From: Kriegella aquimaris | GTDB taxonomy: Bacteria; Bacteroidota; Bacteroidia; Flavobacteriales; Flavobacteriaceae | Assembly: GCF_900103215.1 (NCBI RefSeq) | Contig: NZ_FNGV01000001.1 | Span: 558,001-622,000 of the forward strand | Reading direction: 5' to 3' | DNA length: 64,000 bases | Shown here: positions 18,913 through 27,036 of the stretch, piece after piece | Numbering within the stretch: the first letter of the stretch is position 1 | How the letters are laid out: each line of letters begins with the position of its first letter | The notes under the pieces: model-generated | What the model was told of the DNA's origin: nothing | The model's database searches: none | The model's input: the letters and a program-made list of their open reading frames with translations, nothing else | Program-made: the position numbers and the translations under genes

Positions 18913-19007
18913 ATTGGCCCATAGACGTTTTACAAAGGTCATTTTAATTAATTTTATAGCATGTGAATATTCGCATCTGATAATTAAAAAACAAAAATCA
19001 TAACTCG

Positions 19008-19379
19008 ATGAAAAGATACATCCTATTTTTCGTGTTCATTACGGCATTATCCTGTAAATCTCAAAATGATGGGCCCACCAAGGTCATAGACATTGATACC
19101 TTTAAATCGGAAGTAATCGGCAAAGATGTTCAATTGGTAGATGTTCGTACCTTAAAAGAATATAACGCCGGGCACATTGACGATGCCATAAATATAGACG
19201 TTTTGGACAATGCTACCTTTACCAAAGAAATTCAAAATCTTGATAAAGAGAAACCTATTTACATCTATTGCCAAATGGGTGGCAGAAGTAACAGCGCAAG
19301 TCAGAAATTGAAGGATATGGGGTTTAAAACCATATTCGATTACTCCGGTGGTTATGGGGAATGGAGCAAACGAAACTAA
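19008..19379 (+). CDS. Rhodanese-like lipoprotein (sulfurtransferase)
   Basis: 123 residues. Lipoprotein signal with Cys16 in ALSCKS, so it is attached to a membrane facing the periplasm. A single rhodanese domain follows: QLVDVRTLKEYNAGHIDDA (43-60), active loop YCQMGGRS with Cys88, and GGYGEW at the end. It should carry sulfane sulfur on Cys88 and pass it to thiols or cyanide. It is closely similar to the cytosolic rhodanese at 20443, so the pair serves two compartments. A degenerate dyad TTTAC-AAAG-GTCAT lies at 18929-18942 without a -7 element at the right distance. Confidence 0.85.
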   Translation: MKRYILFFVFITALSCKSQNDGPTKVIDIDTFKSEVIGKDVQLVDVRTLKEYNAGHIDDAINIDVLDNATFTKEIQNLDKEKPIYIYCQMGGRSNSASQKLKDMGFKTIFDYSGGYGEWSKRN

Positions 19380-19390
19380 ATTTGAATCAA

Positions 19391-19546
19391 ATGACGGAAC
19401 AGGAACAATTCGAGGCCATCGCCAAAGAAATTCATAGCGACACAAGCCCTGTCGGAATAGACGCAAAAAAAACGCATATCTTAATTTTACAAAAATTAAT
19501 GAATATCGAAGAACGATTAGATCGGTTGGAAAAGAAAATGACATAA
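19391..19546 (+). CDS. Small acidic coiled-coil protein
   Basis: 51 residues from ATG 19391 (MTEQEQFEAIAKEIHSDTS...). An in-frame ATG at 19361 would overlap the rhodanese gene by 19 bp. The second half (LQKLMNIEERLDRLEKKMT) has heptad spacing typical of a short coiled coil. No signal or membrane segment. It is directly followed by a terminator, so it is the last gene of the rhodanese unit. Function unknown. Confidence 0.5.
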   Translation: MTEQEQFEAIAKEIHSDTSPVGIDAKKTHILILQKLMNIEERLDRLEKKMT

Positions 19547-19574
19547 TTCAAAAAAATAGCTATTTGGTTTACAC

Positions 19575-19606
19575 AAAAGCGGTCTTATTTAGATCGCTTT
19601 TTGTAT
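19575..19606 (+). terminator. Intrinsic terminator after the small coiled-coil gene
   Basis: AAAAGCGGTC (19575-19584) pairs with GATCGCTTTT (19592-19601), one G-U pair, with the T-run in and after the right arm. It lies 29 bp after the stop at 19546 and just before the next box. Confidence 0.75.
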
Positions 19607-19623
19607 TTTGTTTAACATACTCT

Positions 19624-19667
19624 GTAACCAAGGTTACTGTAGTTCCGTATGTAGCACCATACTTTTA
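19624..19667 (+). promoter_or_regulatory. GTAAC-N4-GTTAC box and promoter of the peroxiredoxin gene
   Basis: GTAAC-CAAG-GTTAC at 19624-19637, centre 19630.5; TACTTTTA at 19660-19667 starts exactly 29.5 bp downstream. Predicted start of transcription about 19672, 14 nt before the ATG. Confidence 0.75.
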
Positions 19668-19685
19668 CTATATAAAATATTAGAT

Positions 19686-20351
19686 ATGGAAACTACAAAT
19701 ATGGAATCAACACCAATGCCCAGAATTGGGGACCAAGCTCCCGATTTCGAGGCGGTTACTACAAAAGGAAAAATCAAATTGTCAGATTTTGCCAAGAACA
19801 AATGGCTTGTAATGTTTTCGCACCCCGCAGACTTTACGCCAGTTTGTACAACCGAAATGAGTGGCTTCGCAATTCGTAAAAAAGAATTTGATGCATTGAA
19901 TACAGAGCTATTGGGCTTAAGTATCGATAGCGTACATTCACACTTGGGCTGGGTGAACAATGTCAGGGAAAAAACAGGGGTTTATTTCGATTTTCCCATC
20001 ATCGCCGACATTGATATGAAGGTATCGAAACTATATGGCATGCTTCAACCGAACGAAAGTGAAACAGCGGCAGTTCGTGCGGTATTCTTCATAGATCCGA
20101 AAAAAAAGATTCGTTTGATTATGTATTATCCCCTCAATGTGGGTAGAAATATGAACGAAATCCTACGCGCATTGGAAGCTTTACAGACCTCCGATAAATT
20201 TAAGGTTGCCATGCCTTTGGACTGGATAAAAGGCGATAAGGTAATCGTTCCTCCACCAAAAACATTGGAAGAAATGGAAGCCAGATTGAAAGATGATTCC
20301 ATAGAGATGGTAGATTTCTACCTAGCAAAAAAAGAACTAAATTATAACTGA
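19686..20351 (+). CDS. 1-Cys peroxiredoxin (Prx6 type)
   Basis: 221 residues from ATG 19686. The active-site motif PADFTPVCTTE holds the peroxidatic Cys54, the only Cys in the protein, so it is a 1-Cys enzyme. The Prx6-type C-terminal extension (LDWIKGDKVIVPPPKTLEE) is present. It reduces hydrogen peroxide, organic peroxides and probably persulfide species using an external thiol. Its own GTAAC box links it to the sulfur genes; a role against reactive sulfur or peroxide arising from sulfide oxidation is inferred. Confidence 0.9.
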   Translation: METTNMESTPMPRIGDQAPDFEAVTTKGKIKLSDFAKNKWLVMFSHPADFTPVCTTEMSGFAIRKKEFDALNTELLGLSIDSVHSHLGWVNNVREKTGVYFDFPIIADIDMKVSKLYGMLQPNESETAAVRAVFFIDPKKKIRLIMYYPLNVGRNMNEILRALEALQTSDKFKVAMPLDWIKGDKVIVPPPKTLEEMEARLKDDSIEMVDFYLAKKELNYN

Positions 20352-20374
20352 ATTTAATTAGGTTGGTTGGTTTG

Positions 20375-20412
20375 AAGGAAACGGTCATTCTGAAACATGG
20401 TCGTTTCCTTTT
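20375..20412 (+). terminator. Hairpin terminator after the peroxiredoxin gene
   Basis: AAGGAAACG (20375-20383) and CGTTTCCTT (20402-20410) are exact inverted copies with an 18-bp loop, followed by TTCC. It lies 23 bp after the stop. Confidence 0.55.
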
Positions 20413-20442
20413 CCTAAATTCAACCTGCATAAAACAAAATAT

Positions 20443-20787
20443 ATGTCATTTCTAAGTTCCCTATTTGGCACAAAAAGCCAAGCATCCGATAAAATTACCA
20501 TCTTGGACAAACGTGAATATGCCAATGCAATTACGGGTAATAAAGTACTGTTGGTAGATGTACGCACCTCGGGCGAATTCAACAGTGGTCACATCAAAAA
20601 GGCTATTAACATCGACCTTTTCAATGCAGCGAATTTTCAAAAATCATTTGAGAAATTGGATAAGGAAAAACCGGTATACCTCTATTGTCGCTCGGGCGCA
20701 AGAAGTCAAAAAGCAGCCAAAAAATTGGTCGGTATGGGATTTTCTAAAATCTATGACCTCAAAGGTGGATATATGCGATGGTCTTAA
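20443..20787 (+). CDS. Cytosolic rhodanese-like sulfurtransferase
   Basis: 114 residues without a signal peptide. LLVDVRTSGEFNSGHIKKAIN (36-56), active loop YCRSGARS with Cys82, and GGYMRW at the end show a complete single-domain rhodanese. It is clearly a paralogue of the lipoprotein at 19008, sharing GHI..AINID and LDKEKPVY/IY. The loop charge differs (CRSGAR against CQMGGR), which may change the sulfur acceptor. Confidence 0.88.
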   Translation: MSFLSSLFGTKSQASDKITILDKREYANAITGNKVLLVDVRTSGEFNSGHIKKAINIDLFNAANFQKSFEKLDKEKPVYLYCRSGARSQKAAKKLVGMGFSKIYDLKGGYMRWS

Positions 20788-20852
20788 CAGCTATGATCAG
20801 CGTTTGGAATATTTTAGTACAGTAGGTTGTTCGGAAAGATAATTTTAATAAA

Positions 20853-21536
20853 ATGAAAACTCTAGGTCTGATCGGAGGCACATCTTGGCACGCTACCATA
20901 GCTTATTACCGGGATATAAATAAGGTAGTGGGTGAAATAATCGGAACTGAAAAGAACCCACCCATGATTCTTCACAGCATCAACATTGCGCTCATGCGCG
21001 AACAAAATGTTGAAAAAATAAATGCCAAATATCTAGAGGTATCCCAAAAGCTAGAGCAAGCCGGTGCAGCGGCCATTGTCATTTGTGCCAATACGCCACA
21101 TATGGCTTATGAATATGTACAGCCCAGAATTGGCATTCCTATTCTTCATATTGCAGAAGCTGCAGGAAATGAAGCACAACGATTGGGGCTTAAAAAACTG
21201 GGACTACTCGGAAATCGTCCGACGATGACAGGCAACTTTATTCCGAGTGTTCTAAAATCCAAGTATGCTATCGAGACAATGATACCTGAGGCCCTTTATA
21301 TCGATCAAGCCCACAATTATGTTTCGAACGAATTGACCCAAGGAAAATTTACCGAAAAAGCCAAGCAGTTCTTTCTTAATCAAATAAAGCTCCTTGCTGC
21401 AAATAGTGCCGATGGCATCATTCTAGGATGTACCGAGCTCCCAATGTTAATATCGCAAGATGATACGAACATACCCCTACTTGCCACAACAGATTTGCAT
21501 ATCCAAATGGCAGTAGCGTTCATTCTAAGCACATAA
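20853..21536 (+). CDS. Aspartate/glutamate racemase family protein
   Basis: 227 residues. LGLIGGTSWHATIAYYRDIN opens the protein. Both catalytic cysteines are present: Cys78 in ICANTPHM and Cys193 in LGCTELPML, the pattern of PLP-independent Asp/Glu (YgeA/hydantoin-type) racemases. The substrate is probably an acidic or broad-range amino acid. It lies 65 bp after the rhodanese on the same strand and converges on the sterol-desaturase gene; why it sits among sulfur genes is not clear. Confidence 0.85.
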   Translation: MKTLGLIGGTSWHATIAYYRDINKVVGEIIGTEKNPPMILHSINIALMREQNVEKINAKYLEVSQKLEQAGAAAIVICANTPHMAYEYVQPRIGIPILHIAEAAGNEAQRLGLKKLGLLGNRPTMTGNFIPSVLKSKYAIETMIPEALYIDQAHNYVSNELTQGKFTEKAKQFFLNQIKLLAANSADGIILGCTELPMLISQDDTNIPLLATTDLHIQMAVAFILST

Positions 21537-21558
21537 ATTCAGGCAAGTAGCCCAAGTT

Positions 21559-22431
21559 TTATTTTTGGCCGCGCTTAAAACCATAAGTATTTTGGTGAAT
21601 GAAATCTTTGGGGAACTTTTCATCCCCAGGAAAGCCCAGTTTAATATTACCGCTATCCTCTGGAATATGGTTTGTTCCAAAAATATAGTCCCAAAGGCTT
21701 AAACTAATTCCGAAGTTAACGCCGTAAGTACCTTTAGGAAGGTCATAAGCGTGATGGTAAAGGTGCATGACGGGATTGTTAAGCAAATATTTCAACGGGC
21801 CCCATGTTATCTTAATGTTGGAATGATTGAAGTGGCCGATTGCAATTGCAAAAAAATGTACAATATAGGCTTGTTCCGGTTCAAAACCTCCCAAGATCAT
21901 TACACCAAAAGTCTTTAACGGTTTATAGAACAGATTTTCCATCCAATGATAGCGTAGATGGGCAGCGAAACCCATTTCCTTGACGCTATGGTGTACTTTA
22001 TGGAATTTCCATAGAAAAGCATATCTATGTAACATTATGTGTGTAAACCACTGTACAAAGTCAAGAATGATAAAAAAGACTACCAACTGCAACCACATTG
22101 GCCATCTTGTTAAGTCTACCAAAGCCAAACTTTGAGCGGTTATTCCAATATCTCCAAATAGTACGCCTAAAAGTTTATAAAACCCGCTAATGGCTATGGC
22201 GAATAGAAAGAAGTTGAAGAACATATAAAAACCATCCATCCAAAAATCTTTTCTAAAAATAGATTGCTCCTTGCGCCAGGGAAAAACAATTTCTAGCAGC
22301 CAAACCACTAGAGAAATTGCGATAAGTCCCCAAAAATAATTGGTATACCAAGGAACCTCAAATATGATTGATTTCCATGTCCAGTCTATCGTGCCGTTAA
22401 ATGCGCTAACAAAAGCATCTATATACTTCAT
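21559..22431 (-). CDS. Sterol desaturase / fatty acid hydroxylase family membrane protein
   Basis: 290 residues, four to five membrane helices. Histidine boxes HIMLHR, HKVHHS and HLYHHAYD form the non-haem di-iron site of this superfamily, which inserts oxygen into or desaturates lipids. It starts at ATG 22431 and has its own GTAAC box on the minus strand, so it appears co-regulated with the SQR and DUF2892 genes. It may modify a membrane lipid under sulfide or low-oxygen stress (inference). Confidence 0.85.
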   Translation of the reverse strand: MKYIDAFVSAFNGTIDWTWKSIIFEVPWYTNYFWGLIAISLVVWLLEIVFPWRKEQSIFRKDFWMDGFYMFFNFFLFAIAISGFYKLLGVLFGDIGITAQSLALVDLTRWPMWLQLVVFFIILDFVQWFTHIMLHRYAFLWKFHKVHHSVKEMGFAAHLRYHWMENLFYKPLKTFGVMILGGFEPEQAYIVHFFAIAIGHFNHSNIKITWGPLKYLLNNPVMHLYHHAYDLPKGTYGVNFGISLSLWDYIFGTNHIPEDSGNIKLGFPGDEKFPKDFIHQNTYGFKRGQK

Positions 22432-22449
22432 TATGAATCACTATTTGGT

Positions 22450-22493
22450 TAAAGATATGGCAAACTTTTTATCTGCACAGTAACCTAAGTTAC
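22450..22493 (-). promoter_or_regulatory. GTAAC-N4-GTTAC box and promoter of the sterol-desaturase gene
   Basis: GTAAC-CTAA-GTTAC at 22480-22493, centre 22486.5. On the minus strand TATCTTTA (22457 down to 22450) begins exactly 29.5 bp away. Predicted start of transcription about 22445, 14 nt before the ATG. Confidence 0.75.
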
Positions 22494-22509
22494 ACGGCAA
22501 AATAGGTAT

Positions 22510-22553
22510 GTAACATAGGTTACAGCACCGAAAGAAATAACAACCTATATTTG
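22510..22553 (+). promoter_or_regulatory. GTAAC-N4-GTTAC box and promoter of the DUF2892 unit
   Basis: GTAAC-ATAG-GTTAC at 22510-22523, centre 22516.5; TATATTTG, a perfect TAnnTTTG, at 22546-22553 starts exactly 29.5 bp downstream. Predicted start of transcription at 22557/22558, on the ATG of the 32-residue frame. Confidence 0.8.
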
Positions 22554-22556
22554 ATA

Positions 22557-22655
22557 ATGAAATTGGCAAAATTTATTAAACTGGCATTGGTATGTATTAT
22601 TTGCGCTGGTTTAATTACAACAATTGTTTTACTAATAGAATACGTAAACAACTAA
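22557..22655 (+). CDS. Possible 32-residue single-helix membrane peptide
   Basis: The frame begins with ATG at 22557, almost exactly at the predicted transcription start, and encodes MKLAKFIK followed by a hydrophobic helix of about 20 residues ending IEYVNN. It is 12 bp ahead of the DUF2892 gene. If real, it is translated from a leaderless message. It could also be only a leader for the next gene. Confidence 0.4.
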   Translation: MKLAKFIKLALVCIICAGLITTIVLLIEYVNN

Positions 22656-22667
22656 ATTCAATATATC

Positions 22668-22874
22668 ATGAAAAAAAACATGGGCGGTACAGATCGCATA
22701 GTTCGAATTATTTTGGCTCTAGTGGTAGGCATCTTATACTATCAAAAAATCATTGACGGCACTTTAGCGTATGTGCTTCTTGCCTTGGCCGCAGTATTTG
22801 TTGTAACCAGTTTTATCAGTTTCTGTCCTTTATATACCCTCTTCGGATTGAAAACTTGCAAAACGAAAGAATAA
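22668..22874 (+). CDS. DUF2892 (YgaP-like) small membrane protein
   Basis: 68 residues. NMGGTDRIVRIILALVVGILYY and FISFCPLYTLFGLKTCK are the typical DUF2892 pattern: two membrane helices with a Cys in SFCPLY. The domain is often fused to or next to rhodaneses (as in YgaP), fitting the sulfur setting. A second DUF2892-like protein lies at 49913. Confidence 0.8.
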   Translation: MKKNMGGTDRIVRIILALVVGILYYQKIIDGTLAYVLLALAAVFVVTSFISFCPLYTLFGLKTCKTKE

Positions 22875-22945
22875 CCTTAAAAAGTTTTTACACCGTTTTT
22901 CTGAGGTAATGTCATAGCATTTCATCGTGTAAGATTTCGACTTGT

Positions 22946-22989
22946 GTAACCAAAGTTGCAGATAGAATAAAAATTGAACCCTAATTTTA
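22946..22989 (+). promoter_or_regulatory. GTAAC-N4-GTTGC box and promoter of the SQR gene
   Basis: GTAAC-CAAA-GTTGC at 22946-22959, centre 22952.5; TAATTTTA at 22982-22989 starts exactly 29.5 bp downstream. Predicted start of transcription about 22994, 21 nt before the ATG. Confidence 0.75.
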
Positions 22990-23014
22990 AAGGATTCTTA
23001 AAAATTCAATCTAA

Positions 23015-24325
23015 ATGAAATCACATTATCAAGTTCTTATTATCGGTGGTGGTACCGCAGGCATAATGGTAGCCTCCCAACTTATTAAACAAAAACGTTA
23101 TAAAGACATTGCTATCATTGAACCTGCTAGCACCCATTATTATCAGCCAGCATGGACATTAGTTGGCGCAGGGACTTATGACTACGAAAAAACTGCCAAA
23201 CCGATGTCGGAAGTAATACCAAAACAGGCCAAGTGGATAATGGACAAAGCTACCGGCTTCGACCCCGACAAAAATACGGTTCATACCTCGGTAAGCGGAG
23301 CTATCACCTATGACTATCTGGTAGTCGCCCCTGGCCTTGCTTATGATTTCAGCCTAGTTCCTGGTTTAGGTGAAGCTATTGATAAGGGTGTCGTCTGCAG
23401 TAATTATACCGACCCACAACATACGTGGAATGTAATCAAGAACTTTAAGGGTGGTACTGCATTATTTACTCAGCCTACAACGCCCATTAAATGCGGCGGT
23501 GCTCCTCAAAAAATCATGTACTTGGCAGAAAGCCATTTTAGAAAAAGTGGTGTTCGTAAAAACACCGATGTTATTTTTGCTACTGGTGGTACGGTCATTT
23601 TTGGGGTTAAAGAGATTGCAAAAACACTTATGCAAGTTGTCGACAGAAAAGATATCAACCTACGTTTTCATCATAAATTGGTCGCTGTCGATGCAGAAAA
23701 GCAAATCGCATGGTATGAAATGGGCAAGGAAATTACCGCTGGTGGTTGCGTGGTGATTACGGGCAATCAGGAGAGCGAGTTGAAACTTGACGAATCGTTT
23801 CAATACAATTATAAAAATGTCAAAGTAATAAAAGATGGTGATAGATATGGTATTCATTACGATATGTTACATACCGCCCCGCCATCGGTAGCACCCAAAT
23901 TTGTAAAAGAATCTTCACTGGTGAACGATGCCGGTTGGGTAGATGTAAACCATCAGACCATGCAGCACAACAGATACTCCAATATTTTCAGTTTGGGCGA
24001 TGTTGCCGCGTTACCGACCGCCAAAACTGGGGCCGCCATTCGCAAACAAGTTCCAATCGTAGTAGACAACATTGATTTACTGATTAAGACCAACCACACA
24101 GGAAACATGGTCTACAATGGGTATTCATCATGTCCGCTTGTAACCGATTATGGAAAAATGGTTTTAGCAGAATTCGATTACAACAACAACTTCATACCAG
24201 ATCCCAAGTTAAAACAAATGCTAGTATTCGATAGTTCAAAAGAACATTGGCGTCTGTGGATGCTTAAAAAATATGGACTTCCCTATCTCTATTGGAACAA
24301 GATGATGAAAGGAAAAAACGTCTAA
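23015..24325 (+). CDS. sqr: Sulfide:quinone oxidoreductase (type II-like)
   Basis: 436 residues. FAD-binding start VLIIGGGTAGIMVA (8-20), quinone-side segment HYYQPAWTLVGAG and the second FAD contact FSLGDVAALPTAKTGAA. Catalytic cysteines are Cys160 in PIKCGGAPQK and Cys373 in YSSCPLVT, the pair expected for the mitochondrial-type (type II) SQR, which uses a thiol acceptor. It oxidises sulfide at the inner membrane, gives persulfide and passes electrons to quinone. The MBL/rhodanese proteins at 17437 and 25362 would oxidise the persulfide. Confidence 0.88.
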   Translation: MKSHYQVLIIGGGTAGIMVASQLIKQKRYKDIAIIEPASTHYYQPAWTLVGAGTYDYEKTAKPMSEVIPKQAKWIMDKATGFDPDKNTVHTSVSGAITYDYLVVAPGLAYDFSLVPGLGEAIDKGVVCSNYTDPQHTWNVIKNFKGGTALFTQPTTPIKCGGAPQKIMYLAESHFRKSGVRKNTDVIFATGGTVIFGVKEIAKTLMQVVDRKDINLRFHHKLVAVDAEKQIAWYEMGKEITAGGCVVITGNQESELKLDESFQYNYKNVKVIKDGDRYGIHYDMLHTAPPSVAPKFVKESSLVNDAGWVDVNHQTMQHNRYSNIFSLGDVAALPTAKTGAAIRKQVPIVVDNIDLLIKTNHTGNMVYNGYSSCPLVTDYGKMVLAEFDYNNNFIPDPKLKQMLVFDSSKEHWRLWMLKKYGLPYLYWNKMMKGKNV

Positions 24326-24347
24326 CAAACGTTTCCACAGTAATGAT

Positions 24348-24386
24348 AAAAACATGAAGCTTTTAAAAAATCTTCATGTTTTTTTG
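24348..24386 (+). terminator. Intrinsic terminator of the SQR gene
   Basis: The 12-bp arms AAAAACATGAAG (24348-24359) and CTTCATGTTTTT (24372-24383) pair perfectly and are followed by further T. Confidence 0.8.
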
Positions 24387-24551
24387 TCCCTTTCCTGATT
24401 TTCAAAAATTAAAATAAAGTCCATATGGAATAAATCGGCCTTATTAAAGTTGAAAGAAAGACCAGAAAAAACGTGATACTCCCATCTCCGATAGGTACTA
24501 AAAAATCCAATTCTAATTCGATTAAAATGTTCTTGTGACACATCGCCTGCA

Positions 24552-24595
24552 GTAACAATTGTTACAAATAATTTTACCAAGGAATGCTACATTTG
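24552..24595 (+). promoter_or_regulatory. GTAAC-N4-GTTAC box and promoter of the DsrE gene
   Basis: GTAAC-AATT-GTTAC at 24552-24565 is a perfect 14-bp palindrome, centre 24558.5; TACATTTG, a perfect TAnnTTTG, at 24588-24595 begins exactly 29.5 bp downstream. The leader of about 66 nt is longer than in the other genes. Confidence 0.8.
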
Positions 24596-24665
24596 AAAAT
24601 TATCAGTCAAGAAATGTGATTGCGAATTATATCTATCCATTCCCTAACTATTCAACACCTAAAAC

Positions 24666-25193
24666 ATGAGGAAGTTCTTAAGCATTATAATTTTATTATT
24701 TATGGGAAGTCAAATGAAGGCCCAAGAGTGGGAAACTCCTGTCATAGATGGGTACGGAAAAATTAAATACTTCAGAGATGTGGCCGTTCAGCCAGACAAA
24801 GCATTGGATTACAACCTCATATTCGATATAAAGACTGACAAAGAGCGCGATGGTGTTAACGAGGGTTTATGGAAAATCGCAAGAACATTGAATATGTTAG
24901 GCGTTTCGGGAATTGCCAGCGAGAAAATCAAAATTGTTGCCGCAGTTCACGGTGGAGCTACTTTTTTTGCTTTGAACGAACAAAAACATAAGGAAAAATA
25001 TGGCAAAGGGAATCCCAATTTAGAGCTACTGAAACTCCTTAGAAGTCAAGGAGTAGAGCTCTATGTTTGCTCCCAAGCTACAAGTGCTCATGACATTGAA
25101 GATAAAGACCTGAACAACTATGTTCAACCCGCCCTGTCAGCGCTTAGTGTTCTGGCAAATTACCAATTAAAAGGCTATGTCTTCATGCCTTAA
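24666..25193 (+). CDS. Secreted DsrE-family protein
   Basis: 175 residues with a signal peptide (about 1-20, ending MKAQ). The DsrE/DsrF-like fold is seen in IKIVAAVHGGATFFAL, LLKLLRSQGVELYVCSQAT (Cys135 at the conserved position) and LSALSVLANYQLKGYVFMP. Such proteins bind or transfer persulfide sulfur; this one would act in the periplasm, near the membrane SQR and the rhodanese lipoprotein. Confidence 0.85.
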   Translation: MRKFLSIIILLFMGSQMKAQEWETPVIDGYGKIKYFRDVAVQPDKALDYNLIFDIKTDKERDGVNEGLWKIARTLNMLGVSGIASEKIKIVAAVHGGATFFALNEQKHKEKYGKGNPNLELLKLLRSQGVELYVCSQATSAHDIEDKDLNNYVQPALSALSVLANYQLKGYVFMP

Positions 25194-25299
25194 GTTTATT
25201 CTTAAGAAATAGTATTAAATAATAATAAGGCACTTTATCTATGATTGCAATATTGGCAGAACGCATACCGGTTAATACTTTGTTAAACCTATAGACCGT

Positions 25300-25343
25300 G
25301 TAACCCGGGTTACCGACCCTTCTAATTTTATATGTTAATTTTA
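25300..25343 (+). promoter_or_regulatory. GTAAC-N4-GTTAC box and promoter of the second MBL/rhodanese gene
   Basis: GTAAC-CCGG-GTTAC at 25300-25313 is a perfect palindrome, centre 25306.5; TAATTTTA at 25336-25343 begins exactly 29.5 bp downstream. Predicted start of transcription about 25348, 14 nt before the ATG. Confidence 0.75.
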
Positions 25344-25361
25344 TAAAATAAAAATAGCTTT

Positions 25362-26711
25362 ATGGAAATCAAACAATTTCAAGATAAACCTTTAGCGCAC
25401 TATTCTTACGCTATTTTGAGCGATAAAAAAATAGCTTTGGTAGATCCTTCACGTGACCCAAAACCATATTATAAATTCGCAGAAGATAACGATGCGCAAA
25501 TTATCGCCGTTTTCGAGACACATCCACACGCTGATTTTGTGAGTAGTCATTTTCAAATTCACAAAGAGACAGGTGCGACCTTGTATGTCAGCAAATTGGT
25601 CGGTGCAGATTATCCCCACGCCACCTTTGATGATGGCGATGAACTCCAGATGGGAAAAGTAATTTTTTCCGCAATCAACACTCCCGGGCATTCCCCAGAT
25701 GGTATTACCATCGTAGCGAAAGACACAGCATCTAAATATGCGATTTTTACGGGAGACACTTTATTCATCGGAGATGTAGGAAGACCCGACCTTAGAGAAA
25801 AGGCCGGCAATATGGTCGCCAAACGTGAAGAACTGGCGAAGGCCATGTACGATACGGTCCAAAATAAATTTAATGCACTTCCAGATGAAACGGTAGTATA
25901 TCCGGCACATGGGGCGGGATCACTATGCGGCAAGAATATGAGTACCGATTCATCAAGCACACTTGGCGATGAGCGCAGAGGGAACTGGGCGTTTAAAAAC
26001 CAGACCGAGAAGGAGTTCATTAGTCACATTCTGGCTGACCAACCTTTTATTCCCTCTTATTTTGGTTTTGATGTCGATATCAACAAGACAGGTGCCGACA
26101 ACTTTGAAAGTAGCATTGCAAAAGTGCCGCTTCGAATCGGTGTTGCCTCCGTTAAAGAAAAAGATATTATTGTGGTCGATACCCGCAATACCGAAGATTT
26201 CAAGAAAAACCATCTACCAAACAGTGTGAATATAATGGCGCAGAGTGAAGATGATAAAATTGAGACCTGGCTTGGGGCCATAATTCAACCCCAGGAACCC
26301 TATTATCTCGTAATCGATAAAATTGAGAACAGAAAAAACATACTTGAACGCATTGCAAAGATAGGTTACGAAGACCAGATTAAAACGGTTATCACACTAT
26401 CGGACGAAGAATCATTGGAGCAATCCGATAAATTGAACATTGAAATGTTCAGAAACAATCAGGACCAGTTCACGATTTTAGACGTCAGAAACAAAAGTGA
26501 GGTGAACGAGGAAAAGTTTTTTAAACAAGCCATCAATATACCGCTTAACGAATTACGAGATTCCATGGACAAAATTCCAACGGATAAACCGATTGTGGTT
26601 CATTGTGCAGGCGGGTATCGGAGTGCAGCCGGTAGTAGTATAGTTTCGAAGGAAATTAAAGATACTCCGGTTTACGATTTAGGGGAAAGCATCAATGAAT
26701 TTAAAAACTAG
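25362..26711 (+). CDS. Second metallo-beta-lactamase/double-rhodanese protein
   Basis: 449 residues with the same architecture as the protein at 17437. Iron ligands are THPHADF (His54, His56, Asp58), INTPGH and TGDTLF. The first rhodanese domain (IVVDTRNTEDFKKNH) has lost its Cys. The second has Cys415 in HCAGGYRS. It should oxidise persulfides to sulfite or transfer their sulfur. Having two diverged copies, each with its own promoter, suggests different acceptors or conditions. Confidence 0.85.
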   Translation: MEIKQFQDKPLAHYSYAILSDKKIALVDPSRDPKPYYKFAEDNDAQIIAVFETHPHADFVSSHFQIHKETGATLYVSKLVGADYPHATFDDGDELQMGKVIFSAINTPGHSPDGITIVAKDTASKYAIFTGDTLFIGDVGRPDLREKAGNMVAKREELAKAMYDTVQNKFNALPDETVVYPAHGAGSLCGKNMSTDSSSTLGDERRGNWAFKNQTEKEFISHILADQPFIPSYFGFDVDINKTGADNFESSIAKVPLRIGVASVKEKDIIVVDTRNTEDFKKNHLPNSVNIMAQSEDDKIETWLGAIIQPQEPYYLVIDKIENRKNILERIAKIGYEDQIKTVITLSDEESLEQSDKLNIEMFRNNQDQFTILDVRNKSEVNEEKFFKQAINIPLNELRDSMDKIPTDKPIVVHCAGGYRSAAGSSIVSKEIKDTPVYDLGESINEFKN

Positions 26712-27036
26712 GGCTGTTGAAATCAAAGTTTGACAACTACCGAAGGGAAGAAAAATTTTGAATTCCATATAATATTCGAAAACTTGACAATAACGCTTTG
26801 TTGCCCAGAGAAAAGTAAACCTTTAAATTTCCGCCGAAACAAATAATCAAGCACAGTTATATTGTTGAGCAATTATATCGTATATAGTAAACTAATTTAG
26901 ATGTTAACGAGTTATAATAGTCATGATATTTCCTATTTAAAAAGTCAAACGAAATTCAGTCATAATACCTTTTTGAAACCCCTTTAGAGCAAAAGAGTAT
27001 GATGAAAAAAGAATGCTAAGCTATATTTAGATTGTT
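26712..27036. other. Intergenic region
   Basis: An AT-rich stretch between the second MBL/rhodanese gene and the methyltransferase. No box, hairpin or gene was found. Confidence 0.5.

Larger units (their letters stand above)
24326..24665. other. Intergenic region between SQR and DsrE genes
   Basis: It holds the terminator of the SQR gene and, 100 bp before the DsrE gene, a box plus promoter. No gene was seen; an open minus-strand frame at 24374-24580 has no support. Confidence 0.6.

Noticed and set aside
18929-18942. TTTAC-AAAG-GTCAT as a box for the rhodanese lipoprotein
   Set aside because: Both arms are degenerate and the position 29.5 bp downstream (18965) reads GAATATTC, which is not a -7 element.
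24374-24580. Minus-strand frame between SQR and DsrE
   Set aside because: It overlaps the SQR terminator and the DsrE box, and its translation has no recognisable features.
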